Positions 25,208-33,947 of a stretch of 64,000 nt of DNA are shown here, in pieces. The number at the start of each line of letters is the position of its first letter. The first letter of the stretch is position 1. The stretch is taken from assembly GCF_016031655.1 (NCBI RefSeq), contig NZ_JACCHQ010000031.1:1-64000 (forward strand), in the 5' to 3' direction. Made by a program: the position numbers and the translations under genes. The notes under the pieces were generated by a model. It saw nothing but the letters and a program-made list of their open reading frames with translations, did no database searches and had not been told where the DNA came from. Origin of the DNA: Bradyrhizobium glycinis (lineage in GTDB: Bacteria; Pseudomonadota; Alphaproteobacteria; Rhizobiales; Xanthobacteraceae).

Positions 25208-26005
25208 ATGAATAGGGCACGCATTGTCGTCCTGACGGTCGCCATCTGCGCCGGCGGCGTCGCCGCGTACCTGGCGAGCGGCACCGACAATTCTGCGCCG
25301 CCTCCGGCTCCGGTCGCGCAGCTGCCGACGGTCGACGTCCTCGTGGCCAAGAACGACATCGGGCTTGGCCAAACCGTGAAGCCCGAAGACGTGCAATGGC
25401 AGACCTGGCCGACCGCGACCGCCAGCGCCACCTTCATCCGACGCAACGAGCGCCCCGACGGCGCGACCCAGGTGGTCGGCTCGATCGCGCGCGCGCCCTT
25501 CATTCAGGGTGAGCCGATCCGCGACCAGAAGCTGGTCAAGGCCGAAGGCTCCGGCTTCATGGCGGCGATCCTGCCCACCGGCATGCGGGCGATCTCGACC
25601 GAGATCTCGCCGGAGACCGGCGCGGGCGGCTTCATCCTGCCCAACGACCGCGTCGATGTCCTGCTCACGCGCCGGCTCAAGAACCCGGACCAGAGCAGCG
25701 GCGCTCCCGACATCGTCACCTCCGAAATCATCCTGGCCAATATCCGGGTCCTGGCCATCGACCAGGCGCCCAAGGAGAAGGACGGGCAGAACGCGGTGAT
25801 CGGCAAGACCGTCACCCTCGAGCTCAATCCCGCGCAGACCGCAACGCTCTCCGCGGCGCGTCAGAGCGGCACGCTGTCGCTGGCGCTGCGCAGCATCGTC
25901 GACGTCAAGATGAGCGAGATCACGCTCGATGACTCCGCGCAGAAGCGAGAGGGTGTCTCGATCATTCGCTACGGCATTCCAAGTCAGACGGCTAAGGCAC
26001 GATGA
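25208..26005 (+). CDS. cpaB: Tad pilus assembly protein CpaB (RcpC)
   Basis: About 265 residues from ATG 25208 (GGAAAG 10 bases upstream; TTG 25199 also possible). N-terminal membrane anchor (IVVLTVAICAGGVAAYLASG), a SAF domain (VDVLVAKNDIGLGQTVKPEDVQWQTWP) and the RcpC/CpaB core (GMRAISTEISPETGAGGFILPNDRVDVLLTRR). RcpC-type proteins act in the periplasm with the secretin. Its stop overlaps the cpaC start by 4 bp. Confidence 0.94.
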   Translation: MNRARIVVLTVAICAGGVAAYLASGTDNSAPPPAPVAQLPTVDVLVAKNDIGLGQTVKPEDVQWQTWPTATASATFIRRNERPDGATQVVGSIARAPFIQGEPIRDQKLVKAEGSGFMAAILPTGMRAISTEISPETGAGGFILPNDRVDVLLTRRLKNPDQSSGAPDIVTSEIILANIRVLAIDQAPKEKDGQNAVIGKTVTLELNPAQTATLSAARQSGTLSLALRSIVDVKMSEITLDDSAQKREGVSIIRYGIPSQTAKAR

Positions 26006-27492
26006 AGACAGTCGACATCAAATGCAGGGCAGATTTGGCGACGATGCGGACCTCACTGGTCCGCGCCCTGTCGTTTTCGGCCGCCCTCGCGCTGGCGCTC
26101 AACCCGGCGATCGCCCCGGCGGTCGCCGCCGATTACCGTCCCCTGGCGCCGGCCGCGGCGGACGGCCAGATCAATGCGCGTTTCCTCTCGCTCGGCATCG
26201 GCAAGTCGGTCGTGATCGACCTGCCGCGAGACATCAAGGACGTGCTGGTCGCCGATCCCAAGATCGCCAATGCGGTGGTCCGCTCCGCACAGCGCGCCTA
26301 TATCATCGGCGCCGCGGTCGGCCAGACCAATATCGTGTTCTTCGATTCCGCCGGGCAGCAGATTGCGGCCTATGACATCGCGGTGAAACGCGACCTCAAC
26401 GGCGTGCGGGCCGCGCTGAAGCAGGTCCTGCCCAATGCGGACATCCAGATCGACGGCCTCGGCGACGGCGTCATCCTGACCGGCACGGCTGCCAATCCGC
26501 TGGAGGCGCAGCAGGCCAACGATCTCGCCGTGCGCCTTGCCGGCGGCGTCGACAAGGTCGTGAACTCGATCGTGGTGCGCGGCCGCGACCAGATCATGCT
26601 CAAGGTGACGGTGGCCGAGGTCCAGCGCAACATCGTCAAGCAGCTCGGCATCGACCTCTCTGCCAACCTTAACTACGGCACCTCGGTGGTGAGCTTCACC
26701 AATTCGAACCCGTTCACGGCGCTCGGCAAGAACCTCGTGGACGGCAACAATCTGACCACGAAATTCGGCGCCGCCCCGTCGGTGCAGGCCACGCTGCGCG
26801 CGATGGAAACCGCCGGCGTGATCCGCACGCTGGCCGAACCAAACCTGACCGCGATCTCCGGCGAATCGGCGACGTTCATTGCGGGCGGTGAATTCCCGGT
26901 TCCGGCAGGCTATGCGTGCGATCCCACCACGCATGTCTGTACCACCCAGATCAGCTTCAAGAAGTTCGGCATCTCGCTGAACTTCACCCCCGTCGTGCTG
27001 AGCGAGGGCAAGATCAGCATGCGGGTGATGACCGAGGTCTCGGAGCTGTCGAACGAGAATGCGATCACGCTGTCGCAGGCGGTGACCTCGACCTCGGTGA
27101 ACTCGCTGACGGTGCCCTCGATCAGGACCCGCCGCGCCGAGACCTCGCTGGAAATTCCCTCCGGCGGCGCAATGGCGATGGCCGGCCTGATCCAGCAGCA
27201 GACCAAGCAGGCGATCAGCGGATTGCCCGGGCTGATGCAGCTGCCGATCCTGGGCACGCTGTTCCGCAGCCGCGACTTCGTCAACAACGCGACCGAGCTG
27301 GTCGTGATCGTGACGCCTTATGTCGTCCGCGCAGTGGCGCCGAAGGACCTGTCGCGGCCGGATGACGGCTTCGCCCCGCCTGCCGATCCGCAGGCCCAGC
27401 TGATCGGCAACATCAACCGGCTCTACGGCGTGCCTGGACGGACCGAACCGGCCAAGAACTACCGCGGCACCTACGGCTTCATCACCGAGTGA
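26002..27492 (+). CDS. cpaC: Tad pilus secretin CpaC (RcpA)
   Basis: A 496-residue outer-membrane secretin. Signal peptide (about residues 15-43), pil_N domain (SLGIGKSVVIDLPRDIKDVLVADPKIANAVVRS), a BON-like segment (DIQIDGLGDGVILTGTAANPLEAQQAND), then the secretin beta-barrel (FKKFGISLNFTPVVLSEGKISMRVMTEVSELS to SGLPGLMQLPILGTLFRSRDFVNNATELVVIVTPYVV). A Cys pair (ACDPTTHVC) lies in a loop. It forms the multimeric pore for pilus exit. Confidence 0.95.
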   Translation: MKTVDIKCRADLATMRTSLVRALSFSAALALALNPAIAPAVAADYRPLAPAAADGQINARFLSLGIGKSVVIDLPRDIKDVLVADPKIANAVVRSAQRAYIIGAAVGQTNIVFFDSAGQQIAAYDIAVKRDLNGVRAALKQVLPNADIQIDGLGDGVILTGTAANPLEAQQANDLAVRLAGGVDKVVNSIVVRGRDQIMLKVTVAEVQRNIVKQLGIDLSANLNYGTSVVSFTNSNPFTALGKNLVDGNNLTTKFGAAPSVQATLRAMETAGVIRTLAEPNLTAISGESATFIAGGEFPVPAGYACDPTTHVCTTQISFKKFGISLNFTPVVLSEGKISMRVMTEVSELSNENAITLSQAVTSTSVNSLTVPSIRTRRAETSLEIPSGGAMAMAGLIQQQTKQAISGLPGLMQLPILGTLFRSRDFVNNATELVVIVTPYVVRAVAPKDLSRPDDGFAPPADPQAQLIGNINRLYGVPGRTEPAKNYRGTYGFITE

Positions 27493-27512
27493 GGCGGAAC
27501 GGGGACTTCACG

Positions 27513-28247
27513 ATGATCACAAGACCACCCCAGCTTCGCAAACGCGCCGTCCGCCTCGGTGGCGCGCTCGTCGGTCTGACGCTCGCGCTCGGCGGCTGCC
27601 AGCACAACGAGGTCGTTACCGGCTCCATTCCCGACGACTACAAGCAGCGCCATCCGATCGCGATCGAGGAGCAGAACCGCTCGATCGTCGTCTTCGTCGG
27701 TCATGCCCGTGGCGGATTGACGGCTGCCCAACGCGCGGACGTGATGGGCGTCGCATCGGCATGGTTGCACGAGGGCACCGGCGCCATTCGCATCGACGTG
27801 CCGTCCGGCACGCCCAATGCGCGTCCGGTCGCGGACACGATGCGCGAGATACAGGCCATGCTGGCAGGGGCAGGCGTTCCGCCGCGCGGCATCAGTCTTC
27901 GTCCCTACCAGCCCGAGGACAAGCGGTTCCTGCCGCCGATCCGGCTGACTTATTCCAAGATTGCCGCGGTTGCGGGTCCCTGCGGACTGTGGCCGGACGA
28001 TATCGGCCCTTCGATGAAGAACAAGAGCTGGTTTGAGAACAAGGACTATTACAATTACGGCTGCGCCTATCAGCGCAACATGGCGGCCATGGTCGACAAT
28101 CCATCTGACCTCGAGCAGCCGCGGCCCGAGACACCTTCCTACACGATACGGCGCACTGCCGCATTCGAGAAGTATCGCAAGGGAATGCCGACGGGAGTCG
28201 CCTATCCCGACGCCGACAAGGCCAAACTCAGCGACACAGGCAAATGA
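27513..28247 (+). CDS. cpaD: Tad pilus assembly lipoprotein CpaD
   Basis: About 244 residues from ATG 27513 (GGGGA 8 bases upstream). Basic leader and hydrophobic segment end in a lipobox-like LALGGC, giving a lipoprotein. The FVGHARGGLTAAQRADVMGVASAW block and CGLWPDDIGPS...YNYGCAYQRNMAAMVDNPSDLEQPR region are CpaD signatures. CpaD is an outer-membrane-associated factor that stabilises the CpaC secretin. Four-base overlap with cpaE. Confidence 0.92.
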   Translation: MITRPPQLRKRAVRLGGALVGLTLALGGCQHNEVVTGSIPDDYKQRHPIAIEEQNRSIVVFVGHARGGLTAAQRADVMGVASAWLHEGTGAIRIDVPSGTPNARPVADTMREIQAMLAGAGVPPRGISLRPYQPEDKRFLPPIRLTYSKIAAVAGPCGLWPDDIGPSMKNKSWFENKDYYNYGCAYQRNMAAMVDNPSDLEQPRPETPSYTIRRTAAFEKYRKGMPTGVAYPDADKAKLSDTGK

Positions 28248-29512
28248 TCAGTTACGCGCGCCAGACACACGAAGAGCAGCCGGCAGCAGCTCCTCCGCCG
28301 GTCGAGGAGCATATTGCGCCCGCGCCGCGCGTCTCGGTCCAGGCCTTCTGCGAAACCGTGGAGACGGCCGCCGCGGTACAGTCGGCCGGCGAGGATCGCC
28401 GTCTCGGCAAGGCTCATCTGAAGATCCAGATGGGCGGCATGGCGGCCGCGATCGAAGCCTACCGCTCGGCTCCCACGCCGAACGTGATCGTGCTCGAGAG
28501 CGACGGTCGCAGCGACCTGCTGGGCGGGCTCGACCAGCTCGCCACCGTCTGCGATGCCGGCACCCGCGTGGTCGTGATCGGCCGCATCAATGACGTCACG
28601 CTCTATCGCGAGCTGGTGCGCCGCGGCGTCAGCGATTACGTGCTCGCGCCGGTCGGCGCGATCGACGTCGTACGCTCGATCTGCAACCTGTTCTCGGCGC
28701 CGGAAGCCAAGGCGGTCGGCCGCATCATCGCCGTGGTCGGCGCCAAGGGCGGGGTCGGGGCTTCGACCATCTCGCACAACGTCGCCTGGGCGATCGCGCG
28801 CGACCTCGCGATGGACGCTGTCGTCGCCGATCTCGACCTCGCCTTCGGCACCGCAGGCCTCGACTACAACCAGGATCCGCCGCAGGGTATTGCCGACGCG
28901 GTGTTCTCGCCCGACCGCGTCGACACCGCCTTCATCGACCGCCTGCTGTCGAAGTGCACCGACCATCTCAGCCTGTTGGCGGCCCCTGCGACGCTCGACC
29001 GGGTCTATGATTTCGGCACCGACGCGTTCGACTCCGTGTTCGACACCCTGCGCTCCACCATGCCCTGCATCGTGCTCGACGTTCCGCATCAATGGTCGGG
29101 CTGGACCAAGCGCGCCTTGATCGGAGCGGACGACATCCTGATCGTGGCCGCGCCGGACCTCGCCAATCTGCGCAATACCAAGAACCTGTTCGATCTGTTG
29201 AAGGCCGCCCGTCCCAACGACCGGCCGCCGCTCTACTGCCTGAACCAGGTCGGCGTGCCGAAACGGCCCGAAATCGCCGCCGCGGAGTTCGCCAAGGCGA
29301 TCGAGAGCCAGCCGGTCGTCTCAATCCCTTTCGAGCCGCAAATCTTCGGCTCGGCCGCCAACAACGGCCAGATGATTGCGGAGATCTCCGCCAACCACAG
29401 GTCGATCGAGATGTTCCTCCAGATCGCCCAGCGCCTGACCGGCCGCAGCGAGACCAAGAAGCAAAAGTCGTCCCTGCTTTCACCTCTGATTGAGAAGTTG
29501 CGGGGAAGATAA
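28244..29512 (+). CDS. cpaE: Tad pilus localisation ATPase CpaE (TadZ)
   Basis: A 422-residue protein: N-terminal receiver-like atypical domain (about 50-150; VIVLESDGRSDLLGGLDQLATVCDAGTRVVVIG) followed by a MinD/ParA-like ATPase with deviant Walker A (GAKGGVGASTISHNVAWAIA, near residue 168) and DLDLAFGTAGLDY. In Caulobacter CpaE places the pilus machine at the pole. Ala-rich, Pro-rich N-terminal leader. It precedes cpaF by 21 bp. Confidence 0.94.
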   Translation: MISYARQTHEEQPAAAPPPVEEHIAPAPRVSVQAFCETVETAAAVQSAGEDRRLGKAHLKIQMGGMAAAIEAYRSAPTPNVIVLESDGRSDLLGGLDQLATVCDAGTRVVVIGRINDVTLYRELVRRGVSDYVLAPVGAIDVVRSICNLFSAPEAKAVGRIIAVVGAKGGVGASTISHNVAWAIARDLAMDAVVADLDLAFGTAGLDYNQDPPQGIADAVFSPDRVDTAFIDRLLSKCTDHLSLLAAPATLDRVYDFGTDAFDSVFDTLRSTMPCIVLDVPHQWSGWTKRALIGADDILIVAAPDLANLRNTKNLFDLLKAARPNDRPPLYCLNQVGVPKRPEIAAAEFAKAIESQPVVSIPFEPQIFGSAANNGQMIAEISANHRSIEMFLQIAQRLTGRSETKKQKSSLLSPLIEKLRGR

Positions 29513-29533
29513 GCCGCCGCATGGAGTTGTTAA

Positions 29534-31003
29534 GTGTTCGGTAAGCGTAGCGGAACAGACACCGACTTTCGGGCGCCCAAGCCCGGCGCCGTGTCGCTCG
29601 AGCCTGCCCCGGCTCAGGCGCCGACGGTGTCGCGCGCTCCGCCTCCGCCGGCCGTCGCCTCGCCGCCGCTTGCGCCCGCCAAGGCCCCGCCGCCTCCGGC
29701 CATGGAGAGCCGGCGTTCGGACAATTATTACGAGGTCAAGGCGACCATCTTCGGGGCGCTGATCGAGGCCATCGACCTCGCCCAGCTCGCCAAGCTCGAT
29801 TCGGAGTCCGCGCGCGAGGAAATCCGCGACATCGTCAACGAGATCATCGCGATCAAGAACATCGTGATGTCGATCGCCGAGCAGGAGGAGCTGCTCGACG
29901 ATATCTGCAACGACGTCCTCGGCTACGGCCCGCTCGAGCCGCTGTTGTCGCGCGACGACATCGCCGACATCATGGTCAATGGCGCCAACACCGTCTACAT
30001 CGAGGTCGGCGGCAAGATCCAGCGCACCGGCATCCGCTTCCGCGACAACCAACAGCTTCTCAACATCTGCCAGCGCATCGTCAGCCAGGTCGGCCGGCGC
30101 GTCGACGAATCTTCGCCGATCTGCGACGCGCGCCTCGCCGACGGCTCCCGCGTCAACGCCATCGTGCCGCCGCTGTCGATCGACGGCCCCGCGCTCACCA
30201 TCCGCAAATTCAAGAAAGACAAGCTGACGCTGGATCAGCTCGTCAAGTTCGGCGCCATCACGCCGGAAGGCGCCGAGATCCTACAGATCATCGGCCGCGT
30301 CCGTTGCAACGTGCTGATTTCCGGCGGTACCGGTTCGGGCAAGACCACCCTGCTCAACTGCCTCACCAACTACATCGAGCACGACGAGCGCGTCATCACC
30401 TGCGAGGACGCCGCCGAGCTCCAGCTGCAGCAGCCCCACGTGGTGCGGCTGGAAACCCGCCCGCCCAACATCGAGGGCGAGGGCCAGGTCACGATGCGCG
30501 AATTGGTGCGCAACTGCCTGCGTATGCGTCCCGAACGCATCATCGTCGGCGAGGTCCGCGGACCCGAAGCCTTCGACCTGCTGCAAGCCATGAACACCGG
30601 CCATGACGGCTCGATGGGCACGCTGCACGCCAACAACCCGCGCGAGGCGCTGTCGCGCTGCGAATCGATGATCACGATGGGCGGCTTTTCCCTTCCGTCG
30701 CGAACAATTCGCGAGATGATCTGCGCCTCGATCGACGTCATCATCCAGGCCGCGCGCCTGCGCGACGGTTCCCGCCGCATCACCCACATCACCGAGGTGA
30801 TGGGCATGGAAGGCGACACCATCATCACCCAGGACATCTTCCTCTACGACATGGTCGGCGAGGACGCCAACGGGAAGATCATCGGCCGGCACCGCTCAAC
30901 CGGCATCGGCCGTCCGAAGTTCTGGGAACGCGCCCGTTATTACGGCGAGGAGAAGCGCCTCGCCGCGGCGCTCGACGCGGCGGAAGTCGCGCCGAAGACG
31001 TGA
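29534..31003 (+). CDS. cpaF: Tad pilus assembly/retraction ATPase CpaF (TadA)
   Basis: A 489-residue secretion ATPase of the VirB11/GspE superfamily, started at GTG 29534 with GGAG 7 bases upstream. A Pro/Ala-rich N-terminal linker (about 15-60) leads to the core: Walker A ISGGTGSGKTTLLNCL, Asp box TCEDAAELQL, Walker B RIIVGEVRGPEAFDLLQAMNTGHDGSMGTLHANNPREALSR with the His box. It powers Flp polymerisation on the TadB/TadC platform. Confidence 0.96.
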   Translation: MFGKRSGTDTDFRAPKPGAVSLEPAPAQAPTVSRAPPPPAVASPPLAPAKAPPPPAMESRRSDNYYEVKATIFGALIEAIDLAQLAKLDSESAREEIRDIVNEIIAIKNIVMSIAEQEELLDDICNDVLGYGPLEPLLSRDDIADIMVNGANTVYIEVGGKIQRTGIRFRDNQQLLNICQRIVSQVGRRVDESSPICDARLADGSRVNAIVPPLSIDGPALTIRKFKKDKLTLDQLVKFGAITPEGAEILQIIGRVRCNVLISGGTGSGKTTLLNCLTNYIEHDERVITCEDAAELQLQQPHVVRLETRPPNIEGEGQVTMRELVRNCLRMRPERIIVGEVRGPEAFDLLQAMNTGHDGSMGTLHANNPREALSRCESMITMGGFSLPSRTIREMICASIDVIIQAARLRDGSRRITHITEVMGMEGDTIITQDIFLYDMVGEDANGKIIGRHRSTGIGRPKFWERARYYGEEKRLAAALDAAEVAPKT

Positions 31004-31019
31004 GCAGATCGGCAGCACC

Positions 31020-31997
31020 ATGAACATGCAGGTCCTCGCCCTCGCCTTCCTCGCCACCGCAGCGGTCGGTGGCATCGCCTGGGTATTTCTCTATCCGATG
31101 CTGTCCGGGGAGCGAAAGGCGGAAAGCCGCCGCGCCTCGGTCGCGCGCGCCGAAGCGCCCACGGCCCGACAGGCCGAGAAAACCCAGCGCTCGCGCCGCG
31201 AGCAGGTCGAATCCACGCTGAAGGACCTCGAGGCGCGGCGCGCCCAGGAGAAGAGTGCTCCGCTCAGCGTCCGCCTGTCGCAGGCCGGGCTCGACTGGAC
31301 GCCGCAGAAATTCTGGATCGTGTCCGCCGTCGTGGCGGGCGTATTTTTCGCGGCCGCCATGTTCGCGGGCGGCGGCCTGATCGGCGCCGCCGGTCTTGCC
31401 TTTGCCGGCGGCTTCGGCCTGCCGCGCTGGGCCCTCGGCTTTTTGAAGAAGCGCCGCGAAGCCAAGTTCCTGGCTGCACTGCCCGACGCGGTCGACGTGA
31501 TCGTCCGCGGCATCAAGGCAGGCCTGCCCTTGTTCGAATCGATCAAGGTTGTGGCCGCCGATTCGCCCGAGCCGCTGCGCAGCGAGTTTCTGGCCATCAT
31601 CGAGACGCAGGCGATCGGCATGCCGCTGGGCGAGGCCTGCGCGCGGCTATACGAGCGCATGCCGCTGCCGGAAGCCAATTTCTTCGGCATCGTGGTGTCG
31701 ATCCAGCAGAAATCGGGCGGCAACCTCTCCGAAGCGCTCGGCAACCTGTCCAAGGTGCTGCGCGACCGCAAGAAGATGAAGGAAAAGATCCAGGCGATGT
31801 CGATGGAAGCCAAGGCTTCGGCCGGCATCATCGGCTCGCTGCCGCCGATCGTGATGTTCCTGGTCTATCTCACGACGCCGCACTACATCTCGGTGCTTTG
31901 GACTCATCCCACCGGCCAGCTGATGCTGGTCGGCTGCGTCGTTTGGATGTCGATCGGCATCCTGGTGATGAAGAAGATGATCAACTTCGATTTCTGA
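31020..31997 (+). CDS. tadB: Tad pilus inner-membrane platform protein TadB
   Basis: A 325-residue GspF-domain protein. N-terminal TM segment, a charged cytoplasmic stretch (QAEKTQRSRREQVESTLKDLEARRAQEKS), two central TM helices, the T2SSF domain (LPDAVDVIVRGIKAGLPLFESIKVVA to SGGNLSEALGNLSKVLRDRKKMKEKI) and two C-terminal helices. Pairs with TadC as the motor platform; 16 bp after cpaF. Confidence 0.93.
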   Translation: MNMQVLALAFLATAAVGGIAWVFLYPMLSGERKAESRRASVARAEAPTARQAEKTQRSRREQVESTLKDLEARRAQEKSAPLSVRLSQAGLDWTPQKFWIVSAVVAGVFFAAAMFAGGGLIGAAGLAFAGGFGLPRWALGFLKKRREAKFLAALPDAVDVIVRGIKAGLPLFESIKVVAADSPEPLRSEFLAIIETQAIGMPLGEACARLYERMPLPEANFFGIVVSIQQKSGGNLSEALGNLSKVLRDRKKMKEKIQAMSMEAKASAGIIGSLPPIVMFLVYLTTPHYISVLWTHPTGQLMLVGCVVWMSIGILVMKKMINFDF

Positions 31998-32006
31998 CGG
32001 TGTCGT

Positions 32007-32981
32007 ATGGTCGAATTCCTCGTCTCGAAACTGCACGACGTCCGTTTCATGACCATGCTGCTCGCGGCCATCGCCGCGAGCGCCACCGTCTATACGCTGG
32101 TGATGCCGCTGTTCGCCGGCGAGGGCCTCTCCAAGCGCATGAAGGCGGTGGCGAGCGAGCGTGAACGCATCCGGCAGCGCGAGCGTGAGCGTCTCAACAA
32201 GAGCGAGAAGGTTTCGCTGCGCCAGACGCCGAAGCAACTCGTTTCCAAGGTGGTCGAGGACTTCAACCTGACCAAATGGCTTGCGCAGGAAGCTGCGCGG
32301 GACAAGCTCATCATGGCGGGCTACCGCGGCCAGGCGCCCTATGTCACCTTCCTGTTTGCCCGCATGGTCGCCCCGATCGTGTTCTTGATCGGCGCGGCGC
32401 TCTACGTGTTCGTGATCGGAAATATGCAACAGGCGATGCCGATCAAGATCGGCATCTGCATCGGCGCCGCCTATCTCGGCCTCCAGGCGCCGATGCTGTT
32501 CCTCAGGAATGCGATCTCCAAGCGCCAGCTCTCGATCAAACGTGCGTTTCCCGACGCGCTCGACCTGCTTCTGATCTGCATCGAATCCGGCATGTCGGTC
32601 GAGATGGCATTCCGGAAAGTTGCGAACGAAATCGTGGGCCAGTCGATCGCGCTGTCGGAGGAGTTCACCCTGACCACGGCCGAGCTGTCCTATTTGCAGG
32701 ATCGCAAGGTCGCCTACGAGAACCTGGCACGGCGCACCGGGCTCGAGGGCGTCAAGTCGGTGTGTCTGGCGCTGCAACAGGCGGAACGTTACGGCACCCC
32801 GCTCGGCCATTCCTTGCGCGTCATGGCGCAGGAGAATCGCGACATGCGCATGAACGAGGCGGAGAAGAAGGCGGCCGCTCTGCCGCCGAAGCTCACGGTG
32901 CCGATGATCCTGTTCTTCCTGCCGGTGCTGTTCGTGGTCATTCTCGGACCCACCGCCATCAAGGTCACCGAAATGCAGTGA
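32007..32981 (+). CDS. tadC: Tad pilus inner-membrane platform protein TadC
   Basis: A 324-residue GspF-domain partner of TadB, beginning 9 bp after it. Features: N-terminal TM helix, basic linker (ERERIRQRERERLNKSEK), central TM pair (FARMVAPIVFLIGAALYVFVIGN), T2SSF domain (AFPDALDLLLICIESGMSVEMAFRKVANEI to YGTPLGHSLRVMAQENRDMRM) and a final TM helix. Last gene of the plus-strand assembly operon and convergent with tadD. Confidence 0.93.
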   Translation: MVEFLVSKLHDVRFMTMLLAAIAASATVYTLVMPLFAGEGLSKRMKAVASERERIRQRERERLNKSEKVSLRQTPKQLVSKVVEDFNLTKWLAQEAARDKLIMAGYRGQAPYVTFLFARMVAPIVFLIGAALYVFVIGNMQQAMPIKIGICIGAAYLGLQAPMLFLRNAISKRQLSIKRAFPDALDLLLICIESGMSVEMAFRKVANEIVGQSIALSEEFTLTTAELSYLQDRKVAYENLARRTGLEGVKSVCLALQQAERYGTPLGHSLRVMAQENRDMRMNEAEKKAAALPPKLTVPMILFFLPVLFVVILGPTAIKVTEMQ

Positions 32982-33028
32982 GCCGGGCTGGACCAACCGT
33001 CCGCCACCGGGGCCAGCAAGTCAGATGA

Positions 33029-33856
33029 TTAGTCGGGCTGGCTCAGCGAAGCGACCGGCATCCGCTTCGGCGCGCTGCGCGGGGCGTCGCTACGGCTCAG
33101 CATTTCCTTGAGATAGGCGACATTGGCCGCAGCCTGGTCCGGCGGCAGGTCCGCCTTGACGATGGTCTCCGCCTCCGCGAAGCGGCCCTGGAGGCCAACG
33201 ACCAAGCCGAGATTCTGCCGCACCCGGGCACTGGCACGCGGCGAGGCATAGGCCTGCCGCAGCGCCTCTTCCGCCTTCGGCAGCTCCTTCGACAGCATGT
33301 AGGACAGGCCGAGGTTGGAGAGCACGCCGGGATCGCCCGGTGCGATCTTCAGCGCGCTCGCATAATAGGATCGCGCCTCCTCATGACGGCCCATCTGGTC
33401 CAGCGCGGTGCCCTGCACCGAGAGCAGGCGCCAGTCCGGATTGTCGGGTGAATGCGCCTTCGACAGCACGTCGAAGGCCTGCTGGAAATTGCCGTTGTCG
33501 GCGAGTGCACGGCCGTACTGGGCAAGCAGCGCCTTGTTGCCGGGGTTGGCGATGGTCGCCTGCTCGAGCACGGCGGCGGCCTGGGCGCGCTGGCCGTTGG
33601 CGCGCAAGGCCTGTCCATAAGCGAGCGCGGCGTCGGCATCCCGGGGATTGGCGCGGTAGCGCTCGCCATAGGCTTCGACCGCACGCGCCGGATCGGTGGG
33701 CGCGCGATCAGCAGACGCCGCGTCCGCCCGGGGGCCGACCGAGCCAGTTACCTCCGAGAGTTTCGACATGGCCGTGCAGCCGCCGAGGCCCATCGCCACC
33801 GTCGCGACCAGCGACGTGGAAGCAAGTAGCCGGGTAAGCCTGATCCGTTGACGCAT
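33029..33856 (-). CDS. tadD: TadD-like tetratricopeptide lipoprotein
   Basis: A 275-residue lipoprotein: signal peptide ending in the lipobox LGGC (TSLVATVAMGLGGC), a linker, then about four TPR units between residues 70 and 225 (for example RAQAAAVLEQATIANPGNKALLAQYGRALADNG and EARSYYASALKIAPGDPGVLSNLGLSYML). In Tad systems TadD acts as the pilotin-like helper that places the secretin. Here it is on the opposite strand, convergent with tadC, so it is separately regulated. Confidence 0.88.
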   Translation of the reverse strand: MRQRIRLTRLLASTSLVATVAMGLGGCTAMSKLSEVTGSVGPRADAASADRAPTDPARAVEAYGERYRANPRDADAALAYGQALRANGQRAQAAAVLEQATIANPGNKALLAQYGRALADNGNFQQAFDVLSKAHSPDNPDWRLLSVQGTALDQMGRHEEARSYYASALKIAPGDPGVLSNLGLSYMLSKELPKAEEALRQAYASPRASARVRQNLGLVVGLQGRFAEAETIVKADLPPDQAAANVAYLKEMLSRSDAPRSAPKRMPVASLSQPD

Positions 33857-33947
33857 GACGCTTTGACTCTCGAGCTGCTCGATCGAGCCGAACGCGTCAG
33901 CAATAGAATGTTAACCCTAACGGCCGGTTAACGGCTCAGACGTGCTC